Source: DHVE2 group archaeon
Lineage (GTDB): Archaea; Thermoplasmatota; Thermoplasmata; Thermoplasmatales; Aciduliprofundaceae
Assembly: GCA_027014065.1 (NCBI GenBank)
Contig: JALWEL010000172.1
Coordinates: forward strand, 1-8,418
Direction of reading: 5' to 3'
Length of the DNA: 8,418 nucleotides
The translations under genes were made by a program, and so were the position numbers. A model generated the notes under the pieces. That model was not told where the DNA came from, made no database searches, and saw only the letters and a program-made list of their open reading frames with translations. This document shows, piece by piece, positions 1 to 5,993 of the stretch (positions within the stretch are counted from its first letter, which is position 1; each line of letters starts with the position of its first letter).

Positions 1-65
1 AGCTGGGGCTTGTGGGAAGCGTGAAGAGGTATAAGGAGATAAAGAGATATGAGAAATCAAAATAG
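1..65 (+). CDS. C-terminal end of an unidentified protein (partial)
   Basis: Reading from base 3, the frame is open to a TAG at 63-65 and gives 20 residues ending in RYKEIKRYEKSK. The other two plus-strand frames hit stops within the first 35 bases. The Lys/Arg/Glu-rich tail is typical of the end of a soluble or membrane-anchored archaeal protein, but nothing in it identifies a family. It lies on the same strand as the ATPase gene that follows, about 84 bases upstream, so the intergenic signals start after it. The fragment is short enough that the open frame could be chance. Confidence 0.35.
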   Translation, partial: LGLVGSVKRYKEIKRYEKSK

Positions 66-88
66 CTAACAGGGAGGTCAAAAAGAGC

Positions 89-155
89 TCATGGTTCGTG
101 TGTTTTCCATGCAATAAAATTTTTAAATCATGGTTTCATTATGGTAATCATGGTT
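89..155 (+). repeat. Three direct copies of TCATGGTT upstream of and over the ATPase start
   Basis: The octamer TCATGGTT occurs at 89-96, 128-135 and 148-155. The last two copies extend to a perfect 10-mer, AATCATGGTT (126-135 and 146-155), exactly 20 bases apart. The first copy is 39 bases before the second, and a further CATG (108-111, inside TCCATGCA) sits between them. CATG cores therefore recur at intervals of 18, 21 and 20 bases, about two helical turns each. The array brackets the TATA-like tract and runs over the predicted start codon, which suits binding sites for a regulator. The function is inferred; the repeats themselves are directly visible. Confidence 0.6.
118..128 (+). promoter_or_regulatory. 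TATA-like promoter element of the ATPase gene
   Basis: An A/T tract containing TTTTTAAA (120-127) stands exactly where an archaeal TATA box would be (-30 to -23) if transcription began at the ATG at 150. No Shine-Dalgarno sequence lies just before either possible start codon (141 or 150), which fits a leaderless message. This is positional inference only; no BRE can be called with confidence. Confidence 0.4.
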
Positions 156-160
156 ACCAT
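141..160. repeat. Inverted repeat ATGGTAA-6-TTACCAT at the ATPase gene start
   Basis: Perfect 7-base arms, ATGGTAA (141-147) and TTACCAT (154-160), flank the 6-base centre TCATGG. The dyad covers the predicted transcription/translation start and overlaps the third TCATGGTT repeat. The size and symmetry resemble a dimeric winged-helix or MarR-type operator. An autoregulatory role is possible because the encoded protein has its own winged-helix region, but that is inference. Confidence 0.45.
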
Positions 161-1349
161 AACCAGATATGGGGATTTGAGAAGATTGCGCAAGGCCAAA
201 CAGCCAATATTTGTATACGGGCGGAGAAAAACTGGGAAAACATTTTTGATTAAGCAAGAATTTAACAAACTTCCTTATTTTTTTGTTCGCAGAGATGGTT
301 CCATATACTATGAACGAAGAAATGAAAATATAAGGTACGAGGAGCTAATAAGGATGATAGAAGATTCTAAAGATACACTTATAATTGATGAATTTCACCG
401 ACTACCACCAGAGTTTTTAGAATATATTCATATGAAAATGCCGAAAAATATTATGCTTATCACATCCACGCTGCATCTTGCCCGCGAACTGCTTTCTTCA
501 TCATCGCCGATTTTAGGGCTTTTCTCCGAGTTTAAAGTTGGATTGATTGATGAGAGGGACATACTTCTAAATTTGAAAGATAAGATAAAGGATAAAAGAG
601 AGCTGGTAGAGTATGCTGTTTATCTACGAGAGCCCATACTTTTGAGATTTTTTCCGGCAAAGATATGGGATATTTTGCCCTATTTAAAGCTCACGGTACC
701 ATCTTTAATTGGTGAGATATTCACTGAGGAGGAGCGAGAGATGAGCAGAAGATACGAGGCGATAATAAGAGCCATATCAATTCGTAAGAATACATTAACT
801 GAGATAACTGCATTTTTGTACGGAAATAAATTGCTTCCAAGACAGGACTCTTCGCTTATCAAGCCGTATCTTGTCAATCTATTGAATATGGGAATCATAT
901 CGAGAATAGAAGAGTATGGGAAAAGAAAAAGCAGGTATTTCATAGATTCGCCGATGGTTGATCTCTACTATTATCTGGACGAAAAATACAATTTTTCAGA
1001 GAGGGAGTTGGAAAGAAAATATTATCGGGAGAAAATACCGCATCATGTGGAGATGTTTTTTAGAGCTCTCCTTGCTAAGATGTTCAATAAGAATCCCGTG
1101 CTGTATCTTACAAAAGAGTACGATATTGATATAATGCTCTTGGATTTCAATAAAATATATTTAGTTGGAGAGGTTAAATGGGGAAAAGTGAGTAAAAGAG
1201 AAATAAAAGAAATTGAGGAGAGATTGGGCAAGTTCCAGTGTCGCAGGGTGCTCATTGTTGCAGACAAGGATGAATTAGATTATTACCCTGAAAACATAGA
1301 GCTCTGGGATGTGGGAGATATACTCATTCAGTTGCAAAGCGATTTATGA
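150..1349 (+). CDS. Archaeal ATPase with winged helix and DUF234/PD-(D/E)XK-like C-terminus
   Basis: A 399-residue protein of the archaeal STAND/AAA-like ATPase group (Arch_ATPase plus DUF234). The P-loop GRRKTGKT is at residues 24-31 (K30, T31) and Walker B LIIDE at 77-81, followed by FHRLP as in other family members. ITSTLHL further on looks like the sensor strand. Residues about 202-265 form a helix-turn-helix/winged-helix stretch. The C-terminus has a nuclease-like pattern D327...E341-x-K343 (DID... GEVKW) as in DUF234. The family is common in archaea, often near mobile DNA, and its function is poorly known; ATP hydrolysis with DNA binding or cleavage is plausible. The ATG at 150 is preferred over 141 because it fits the TATA-like tract for a leaderless message. 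The gene is intact, convergent with the glycan operon, and probably functionally separate. Confidence 0.87.
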   Translation: MVTITRYGDLRRLRKAKQPIFVYGRRKTGKTFLIKQEFNKLPYFFVRRDGSIYYERRNENIRYEELIRMIEDSKDTLIIDEFHRLPPEFLEYIHMKMPKNIMLITSTLHLARELLSSSSPILGLFSEFKVGLIDERDILLNLKDKIKDKRELVEYAVYLREPILLRFFPAKIWDILPYLKLTVPSLIGEIFTEEEREMSRRYEAIIRAISIRKNTLTEITAFLYGNKLLPRQDSSLIKPYLVNLLNMGIISRIEEYGKRKSRYFIDSPMVDLYYYLDEKYNFSERELERKYYREKIPHHVEMFFRALLAKMFNKNPVLYLTKEYDIDIMLLDFNKIYLVGEVKWGKVSKREIKEIEERLGKFQCRRVLIVADKDELDYYPENIELWDVGDILIQLQSDL

Positions 1350-1364
1350 ATTCAAACGTCTCTT

Positions 1365-1380
1365 CTATTTGCCCAAATAG
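1365..1380. terminator. Weak hairpin between convergent genes
   Basis: CTATTT/AAATAG can pair around GCCC in the 53-base gap between the stop of the ATPase gene (1349) and the stop of the membrane transferase gene (1403). Its position between two converging genes fits a shared transcription end. The stem is short and AT-rich and has no good T-run on the plus strand, so this is a tentative call. Confidence 0.22.
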
Positions 1381-1402
1381 TTCACACCGACGGAATAGGT
1401 AA

Positions 1403-2362
1403 TTAAAACATAAAATAGGAGAAATACCACCCAAAGAACGCAATTACACAAAGCAAAGCCTCTATGCCCAGCATGGCCATGGTTACTTTCTTTTCAGTCA
1501 TGTTACCCCATGAGATGATCCAGTGAATGATGGATTTTATACCGTATTTGTTATGAATTATGCCTTTTTCATCAACATCGCCAAACACATCATATTTTAT
1601 TTTTCGTGTGTACTTTATTTGTAAAAGCACCTCTATAATGTGTGGTCCAAATACGATAGGCAGAACTATTTCAAAATGCCCAATAAGTGGAATTATCCCT
1701 AAAGTTGCACTTATGGCAAAGCTTCCCACATTCCCCAGCAACAGTTTAGAAGGAGACCAATTGTAAATTAGCATGGCAATAAGTGAGAAAAGCAAAACAC
1801 CGCTTAGAATTATGGTTATTTGAGAGTTTATAATGTACCCTATCATCAAATACAACAAGGAAATTAGGGTATAAATTCCAGTTTCCATTCCATCATATCC
1901 AGCGATTACATTTCCTCCATTTGCAAATCCTGCTACTACAATAGGTATTATGAATATCCAGTACCAAATTGAAAAGTTAATTCCAAGTATAGTTGGCTGC
2001 CACAAATCTACTCCTGCAATAAAATATGTGACAACAATTGGCAGTGCTGCAATTCCTAAAATGGGTACTTTTTTCCACTTTCTTATGCTTTTTAAATCAT
2101 CATACAAACCAATAAAAAAGGCGATAATTACCATTCCTGCTACACTATATGAGATATAAAAATCAGATTTGACGATCATTCCTAACATTATATACAGTGA
2201 TGCTGTAACTAAAATTACCGCCACCCCTCCACCAACAGCAACTTTCCTAGGTGAGGGTTTGTTGTGGTCATCCACATATTTACCAATACCTCCTATTTTC
2301 CAAAGGATAAAAAGAATGATGGCAGTGAGTATAAAAGAGGTTAAAAAATACAACCAGAGCAT
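1403..2362 (-). CDS. Polyprenyl/dolichyl-phosphate sugar-1-phosphate transferase (GT4/MraY-GPT family)
   Basis: A 319-residue integral membrane protein with about nine or ten hydrophobic segments. The family moves a sugar-1-phosphate (usually GlcNAc-1-P) from a UDP-sugar to a lipid carrier on the cytoplasmic face, the first membrane step of glycan assembly. Motifs seen in order: DDHNKPSPRK followed by VGGG after the first segment; GLYDDLK (the Asp-Asp motif); NGGNVIAGYDGMETG, matching the NxxN...AGxNG motif of archaeal and eukaryotic GPT enzymes; and the late cytoplasmic loop ending TEKKV. In the GDxGS motif the family Asp is replaced by Asn211 (GNVGS, codon AAT at 1732-1730). This is the last gene of the minus-strand operon. 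The upstream TGA lies inside the weak ribosome site GAGTGAT, four bases before ATG 2362; a GTG at 2371 is an alternative start. The family is clear. Activity and sugar specificity are uncertain because of the Asn. Confidence 0.88.
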   Translation of the reverse strand: MLWLYFLTSFILTAIILFILWKIGGIGKYVDDHNKPSPRKVAVGGGVAVILVTASLYIMLGMIVKSDFYISYSVAGMVIIAFFIGLYDDLKSIRKWKKVPILGIAALPIVVTYFIAGVDLWQPTILGINFSIWYWIFIIPIVVAGFANGGNVIAGYDGMETGIYTLISLLYLMIGYIINSQITIILSGVLLFSLIAMLIYNWSPSKLLLGNVGSFAISATLGIIPLIGHFEIVLPIVFGPHIIEVLLQIKYTRKIKYDVFGDVDEKGIIHNKYGIKSIIHWIISWGNMTEKKVTMAMLGIEALLCVIAFFGWYFSYFMF

Positions 2363-2367
2363 AGAAA

Positions 2368-2841
2368 TCACTCTAACAAACTCTTTATATCCTCCTCTGA
2401 TCGATATCTTATAATCTTTGCTGGATTTCCAACAACCACCGCTCTTGGGGGCACATCTTTAGTAACTACTGAGCCTGCACCCACTAGTGCGTATTCTCCT
2501 ATTGTGATTCCAGGAAGGATAACCGCCCCTGCACCGATAGAGGCGCCTTTTTTCACTGTAGTTTTGAGCAATTTCCATTCTCCCCGCACCCGGGGATTGT
2601 TATCGTTTGTGAACGTAACATTTGGTCCTATGAACACGTCATCTTCTATTGTTACTCCATCGCAAATAAAACTAAATGGGCGAATCTTCACATTGTTTCC
2701 AATTTTAACCCCGCCTTCAATGTAAACAAAAGAATCTACCTTGGTGTTTTCGCCGATTTCACACCCATATAGATTTACTTGGTCATATATTTTGGAGTTT
2801 TTCCCTATTTTTGCCTTCTTAATAATTGCATAATCCGGCAT
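2368..2841 (-). CDS. wbpD: UDP-sugar 3-amino N-acetyltransferase, left-handed beta-helix (WbpD type)
   Basis: A 157-residue hexapeptide-repeat protein. Repeats of the [IV]G-x-x-[AVT] kind run from about residue 10 to 130 (AKIGKN, CEIGENTKV, VKIGNNVKI, VTIEDDVFIGPNV, ASIGAGAVI, ITIGEYALVGAGSVV). The usual VVVGNPAKIIR cap and a short helical tail follow. The loop FTNDNNPR (residues 77-84) is the WbpD/WlbB signature. The family transfers acetyl from acetyl-CoA to the 3-amino group of UDP-2-acetamido-3-amino-2,3-dideoxy-hexuronic acid, acting as a trimer in the cytoplasm. It follows the aminotransferase and oxidoreductase that would create this amine. ATG 2841 is chosen because GGAG (2853-2850) lies eight bases before it and GGTGA (2848-2844) holds the previous stop; a GTG at 2850 is the less likely start. 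It is a little shorter than bacterial WbpD. Confidence 0.85.
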   Translation of the reverse strand: MPDYAIIKKAKIGKNSKIYDQVNLYGCEIGENTKVDSFVYIEGGVKIGNNVKIRPFSFICDGVTIEDDVFIGPNVTFTNDNNPRVRGEWKLLKTTVKKGASIGAGAVILPGITIGEYALVGAGSVVTKDVPPRAVVVGNPAKIIRYRSEEDIKSLLE

Positions 2842-2843
2842 TT

Positions 2844-3794
2844 TCACCACTCCAAAGATATTGTTTTTCCAGTTCGGATAGATTCTACTGCCGCCTCTAA
2901 TACGCGTACATTTTCAGCAGCATTAAATCCATCATTTATAGGTGTTTGCTTGTTTTTTATTGCGGTAATAAAGTGAGATGCCTCGTCCCTTATTGTGTTA
3001 TTTGGAGTCACATCAACATTTTCCCATGTCCCCTTTTCTATATCAAAAACCCTTATTTCCTGCTTTACCGCTTCCAGCCTAACAAACTTAGTAGAAGTCA
3101 TTAATTCCACTCTTCTTATTTTGTCGGGGTATATCCAGCTCACTTCTATATTAGCAATAAGTGAATTCTCAAACTCTCCATTAATGTATGCAACCTCTTC
3201 ATAATTCGCACGGCGATATGCCTTTCCCACGGCAGATATTTTAATGGGCCAGTCATCAATAATGAAATTTAAAATATCAAATGGATGGGGTGCCAAGTCA
3301 TATACAACATCTCTGCCGGGCGGAGAATCCATGAGTGTGCTCCACTGCAATTTAGCGTAGTATACATCTCCCAATTCCCCTGATTCATACATTTCTCTAA
3401 CTTTTCTGACAGCGTTATTGAATCTAAATATGTGCCCGACGGCAAATACAATGTTTCTGTTATATGCCTTATATGCAAGTTTTCTGGCCTCGCTGAACTT
3501 AAGTGCCATGGGTTTTTCAACGAGAATATTAACTCCAGCATTTATAAAATCTTTAACTATATCAAAATGTGTTGAGTTGGGGGTACATATATGGACGCCA
3601 TCCAAATTATTCATTATTTCTGAATAATTTTTGGAAAATTTACATTCCGGGCATTCTTTTTTTATAGCTTCTATATTATCTTCAATTGTGTCACAAAGAA
3701 CTAACTCATCGATTACTCCCTCTCTCATCAAATCTCTATACTCCCTTGCAACTTTCTTGCCCCAGTACCCCAAACCCACAACACCTATCCTCAT
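2844..3794 (-). CDS. wbpB: UDP-N-acetyl-hexuronate 3-dehydrogenase, Gfo/Idh/MocA family (WbpB type)
   Basis: A 316-residue NAD-dependent oxidoreductase. The N-terminal Rossmann fold begins at once with VVGLGYWGKK (residues 5-14). CTPNSTH (70-76) and VEKPMAL (92-98, K94 the usual catalytic Lys) follow, then VGHIFRFN (119-126) and the active-site segment YDLAPHPFDIL (165-175: D166, H170, D173). The length is standard. In the Pseudomonas pathway WbpB oxidises C3 of UDP-GlcNAcA to a ketone that WbpE aminates, and the reduced cofactor is recycled with 2-oxoglutarate; co-location with the aminotransferase and acetyltransferase supports that role here. Other Gfo/Idh/MocA substrates cannot be excluded from sequence alone. 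ATG 3794 is five bases after AGGTGA (3805-3800), which contains the stop of the aminotransferase gene; an upstream GTG (3803) is part of that ribosome site. Confidence 0.86.
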   Translation of the reverse strand: MRIGVVGLGYWGKKVAREYRDLMREGVIDELVLCDTIEDNIEAIKKECPECKFSKNYSEIMNNLDGVHICTPNSTHFDIVKDFINAGVNILVEKPMALKFSEARKLAYKAYNRNIVFAVGHIFRFNNAVRKVREMYESGELGDVYYAKLQWSTLMDSPPGRDVVYDLAPHPFDILNFIIDDWPIKISAVGKAYRRANYEEVAYINGEFENSLIANIEVSWIYPDKIRRVELMTSTKFVRLEAVKQEIRVFDIEKGTWENVDVTPNNTIRDEASHFITAIKNKQTPINDGFNAAENVRVLEAAVESIRTGKTISLEW

Positions 3795-3799
3795 GGAAT

Positions 3800-3805
3800 T
3801 CACCT
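3800..3805 (-). promoter_or_regulatory. Ribosome-binding site AGGTGA containing the upstream stop codon
   Basis: On the minus strand, AGGTGA (3805-3800) is five bases before ATG 3794 of the oxidoreductase, and its last three bases are the TGA of the aminotransferase gene. The GTG within it (3803) should not be taken as the start. The arrangement suggests translational coupling. Confidence 0.65.
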
Positions 3806-4906
3806 ACCATAATACTCGCGTATCTTCTCAGCTACGTACTTTACTTCATCATTCTTCAGACCGGGATGCATGGGTATACTGAGCACGTTATTGGCTGCCT
3901 CTTCGCTGTTGGGAAACTCGCCGCCCTTGAATCCGAAGAGCTCCTGATAAACTGGCTGCATATTGTTTGAAAGAGGGTAGTGAATGCCAGTCTCTATATT
4001 ATTTTCATTTAAATATTGCTTGAGTTTATCTCTCTCTCCTTTTTTAGTTCTTATAACAAAGAGGTGGTAAACGGATTTTCCATGAGTATCTTCTGGAGGC
4101 AATGCTATCTCTTCCACATCCGCCAGAAGATTTCTGTATATGTTCGCTATTTCTCTCCTTCTCTCATTCCATGCGTCCAGCCTTTTGAGTTGCACCCTTC
4201 CGATTGCCGCATTTGCTGTGTTCAATCTTGCGGTGTAACCCACATAGATATGAGTGTATTTGTCCTTTCTTCCACAATCCCTCAAGCTTCTTATTTTCTC
4301 AGCTGCTTCATCGTCATTCGTGGTAACCATGCCCCCATCTCCTCCAACCGTCATATTCTTAGCAGAATAGAAAGAAAATGCTCCAAAGTCTCCTATTGAA
4401 CCTACTTTTTTTCCTCTCCACTCTGCACCATGTGCCTGAGCGCAGTCTTCTACGAGTACGAGGTTATATTTTTCTTTTAATTCCATAAATTTATCCATGT
4501 CGAGAGGGTGCCCGTATAGGTGTACGGGCATTATGCCCTCCGTATTGTTTTCTTTTAAATACTCTTCGCTCTTTTTGTGGTCAAGAAGATAATTGTTTAA
4601 ATTTATGTCCGCGAACACCGGATTCATACCGGCATGTATTATTGCATTTGAAGTAGCAATAAATGTGAATGGCGTGGTTAAAATATTGCTTTTACCGGTT
4701 AGTTTTGAACCAATAAGCGCCAGAGATAAAGCCATGGTGCCAGAACTTGTGGATATTGCATGCTTTACCCCAATATATTTTGCAAATTCCTCCTCAAATT
4801 TGAACACGCTCTCTCCCATAACCATCTTCTCGTTTTGCCATGCTTGGATTGCCGCATCAATCATCTCCTTATCTAGTTCGGGCCACATCAGGTGTATTTT
4901 TGACAT
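3800..4906 (-). CDS. wbpE: PLP-dependent UDP-3-keto-sugar aminotransferase, DegT/DnrJ/EryC1 family (WbpE type)
   Basis: A 368-residue fold-type I aminotransferase of the sugar-nucleotide group. It has an N-terminal GESVFKFEEEFAKYIG segment, the SSGTMAL phosphate-binding turn (54-60), PFTFIAT, VHLYGHPLDM (128-137), VEDCAQAHGA (152-161, with D154 contacting the pyridine nitrogen) and SFYSAKNMTVGGDGG, in which K183 is the Schiff-base lysine. All key residues are present and the length is normal. It would transfer an amino group from glutamate to the C3 ketone made by the neighbouring oxidoreductase; C4 aminotransferases (PseC, ArnB) belong to the same family, so the regiochemistry is inferred from the operon. 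This is the first gene of the minus-strand unit. ATG 4906 is preferred because GAGGTGA (4918-4912) precedes it by five bases; the GTG at 4915 lies inside that site. Confidence 0.9.
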   Translation of the reverse strand: MSKIHLMWPELDKEMIDAAIQAWQNEKMVMGESVFKFEEEFAKYIGVKHAISTSSGTMALSLALIGSKLTGKSNILTTPFTFIATSNAIIHAGMNPVFADINLNNYLLDHKKSEEYLKENNTEGIMPVHLYGHPLDMDKFMELKEKYNLVLVEDCAQAHGAEWRGKKVGSIGDFGAFSFYSAKNMTVGGDGGMVTTNDDEAAEKIRSLRDCGRKDKYTHIYVGYTARLNTANAAIGRVQLKRLDAWNERRREIANIYRNLLADVEEIALPPEDTHGKSVYHLFVIRTKKGERDKLKQYLNENNIETGIHYPLSNNMQPVYQELFGFKGGEFPNSEEAANNVLSIPMHPGLKNDEVKYVAEKIREYYGR

Positions 4907-4911
4907 GAGTT

Positions 4912-4918
4912 TCACCTC
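4912..4918 (-). promoter_or_regulatory. Ribosome-binding site GAGGTGA of the aminotransferase gene
   Basis: GAGGTGA (4918-4912 on the minus strand) is a seven-base match to the archaeal anti-Shine-Dalgarno complement GGAGGTGAT and is spaced five bases from ATG 4906. It fixes the start at 4906 rather than the GTG at 4915, and implies a message with a real 5' leader for this operon. Confidence 0.75.
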
Positions 4919-4994
4919 GTTGCCGTATATCCTTTAATAAAATAAATTTTTGCATTCCATAAGTTTTTAGTATTGTTCTCATTTATCAGTGGTA
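4919..4994. promoter_or_regulatory. Divergent promoter region between the two glycan operons
   Basis: This short, AT-rich gap separates the minus-strand aminotransferase operon from the plus-strand DUF354 operon. The tract at 4934-4951 (TTAATAAAATAAATTTTT) and GTTTTTAG (4963-4970) are the TATA-like stretches. The second is about 26 bases before ATG 4995, suiting a leaderless plus-strand message; read on the minus strand, either could serve the leftward operon. No clear operator repeat is visible. Shared control of both units is inferred from the layout. Confidence 0.5.
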
Positions 4995-5993
4995 ATGAGT
5001 AAGAGAAAAGTTTGGGTCGACGTTAAGAACTCTCACGAGCCGTTGCTGTTCAAATCTTTAATTAATTCGCTTCCTTACGAGTTTTACTTTACCGCGAGAG
5101 ATTACGCGGAAGTTACTAAATTGATGGACAAATACGGGTTAAATTACAAAAAAGTTGGAAAATATCACGGTAAAAACAAGGTGACCAAAGCAGCTAATTT
5201 GGTTTGGAGAAGTTTTCATCTTGCTATTATCGTGCCTAAATTTGATTTTTTTCTATCTCATGGCTCAATATATGGGATCTTAGCCAGCAGATTGAGAAGG
5301 AGAGAATCAATTACCATCACAGATAACGATTTTTACAACAAAACGAACAAACTAATTTACGAGAAAAGTACATATTTGATTTTACCGAAGTTTCTTAATT
5401 ACGATAAATTTAACACAAATAATGTGGAGATTTTTGATGGTTTTAAAGAGGACATTTATATTGCGGATTTCAATCCAGAGAAATGCGAAAAAGAAGTTCC
5501 ATTTTCAGACTATATTTTGATACGTCCGGAGGCATACAAGGCGTATTATTTGGAAGGTAACTTTAGAAGCATAGTTCCTGAGCTGATAAAAGAGTTCAGC
5601 AAAGAAAATTACAATATAGTGCTCTTGCCCAGATATGAAGAGGAGAGAGAGAAATATAAATCAATGGAAAATTTGTTTGTTCCGGATAATCCAGTGAATG
5701 GCCTCTGCGCCGCTTGGCATGCCAGGGCGGTTTTAACTGGCTCTGGAACACTCGGACGTGAAGCAGCCTGCATGGGGATCCCTGCGGTATCGTTTTTCCC
5801 CGGAAAAGAACTGCTTTCTGTGGATAAAGAAATGGTTGAAAGGGGCTGGCTTTATCATTCCCGTGACCCAAAAGATATTTTAAGTTATCTTCTTTCTCGA
5901 AAGAAGATGAGTGCCTCTTTAGAGAGATCAAAGAAAGTAAAAGAGGAAGTAATAAAGAAAATAAGAGATATAGTGGAAGGTGAAAACAGATGA
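4995..5993 (+). CDS. DUF354 family protein, GT-B-like fold, function unknown
   Basis: A 332-residue soluble protein with the marks of DUF354: an N-terminal VWVDVKNSHEPLLFKSLI strand-loop-helix (residues 6-23), a DFFLSHGS segment near residue 85, the central TITDND, and the C-terminal motif GSGTLGREAACMGIPAVSFF followed by PG (249-270). The fold is related to MurG and UDP-GlcNAc 2-epimerase: the C-terminal motif stands where DSGGIQEE binds UDP in the epimerase two genes downstream. The reaction is not known; a glycosyltransferase or sugar-nucleotide enzyme of the same glycan pathway is a reasonable guess. It is the first gene of the plus operon and overlaps the dehydrogenase gene by four bases (ATGA). 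ATG 4995 is taken over GTG 4989; neither has a convincing ribosome site, so the message may be leaderless. Its low similarity to known enzymes makes specificity unpredictable. Confidence 0.82.
   Translation: MSKRKVWVDVKNSHEPLLFKSLINSLPYEFYFTARDYAEVTKLMDKYGLNYKKVGKYHGKNKVTKAANLVWRSFHLAIIVPKFDFFLSHGSIYGILASRLRRRESITITDNDFYNKTNKLIYEKSTYLILPKFLNYDKFNTNNVEIFDGFKEDIYIADFNPEKCEKEVPFSDYILIRPEAYKAYYLEGNFRSIVPELIKEFSKENYNIVLLPRYEEEREKYKSMENLFVPDNPVNGLCAAWHARAVLTGSGTLGREAACMGIPAVSFFPGKELLSVDKEMVERGWLYHSRDPKDILSYLLSRKKMSASLERSKKVKEEVIKKIRDIVEGENR
5978..5983 (+). promoter_or_regulatory. Ribosome-binding site AGGTGA of the dehydrogenase gene
   Basis: AGGTGA (5978-5983) lies inside the end of the DUF354 gene, six bases before ATG 5990. 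It supports the 4-base ATGA overlap as a genuine start and coupled translation. Confidence 0.65.

Noticed and set aside
91..117. Eight-codon open frame (ATG 91 to TAA 117) preceded by GGGAGGT (72-78)
   Set aside because: The spacing to the ATG is 12 bases, longer than usual, and it overlaps the TCATGGTT repeat. It could be a leader peptide or the remnant of a lost gene, but nothing beyond one purine-rich string supports translation.
1365..1380. Perfect CTATTTG-CC-CAAATAG palindrome as a regulator binding site
   Set aside because: It sits between two converging stop codons, where no promoter is expected. It is listed only as a weak possible transcription end.
4016..4399. 127-codon open frame on the plus strand opposite the aminotransferase gene
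   Set aside because: It lies wholly antisense to a gene with intact catalytic motifs, and its translation is cysteine/serine-rich with no recognisable domain; it is a shadow frame.
4989..4994. GTG at 4989 as the start of the DUF354 protein
   Set aside because: It has no ribosome site, and the ATG at 4995 fits the TATA-like tract and the usual N-terminal length of the family better. The difference is only two residues.
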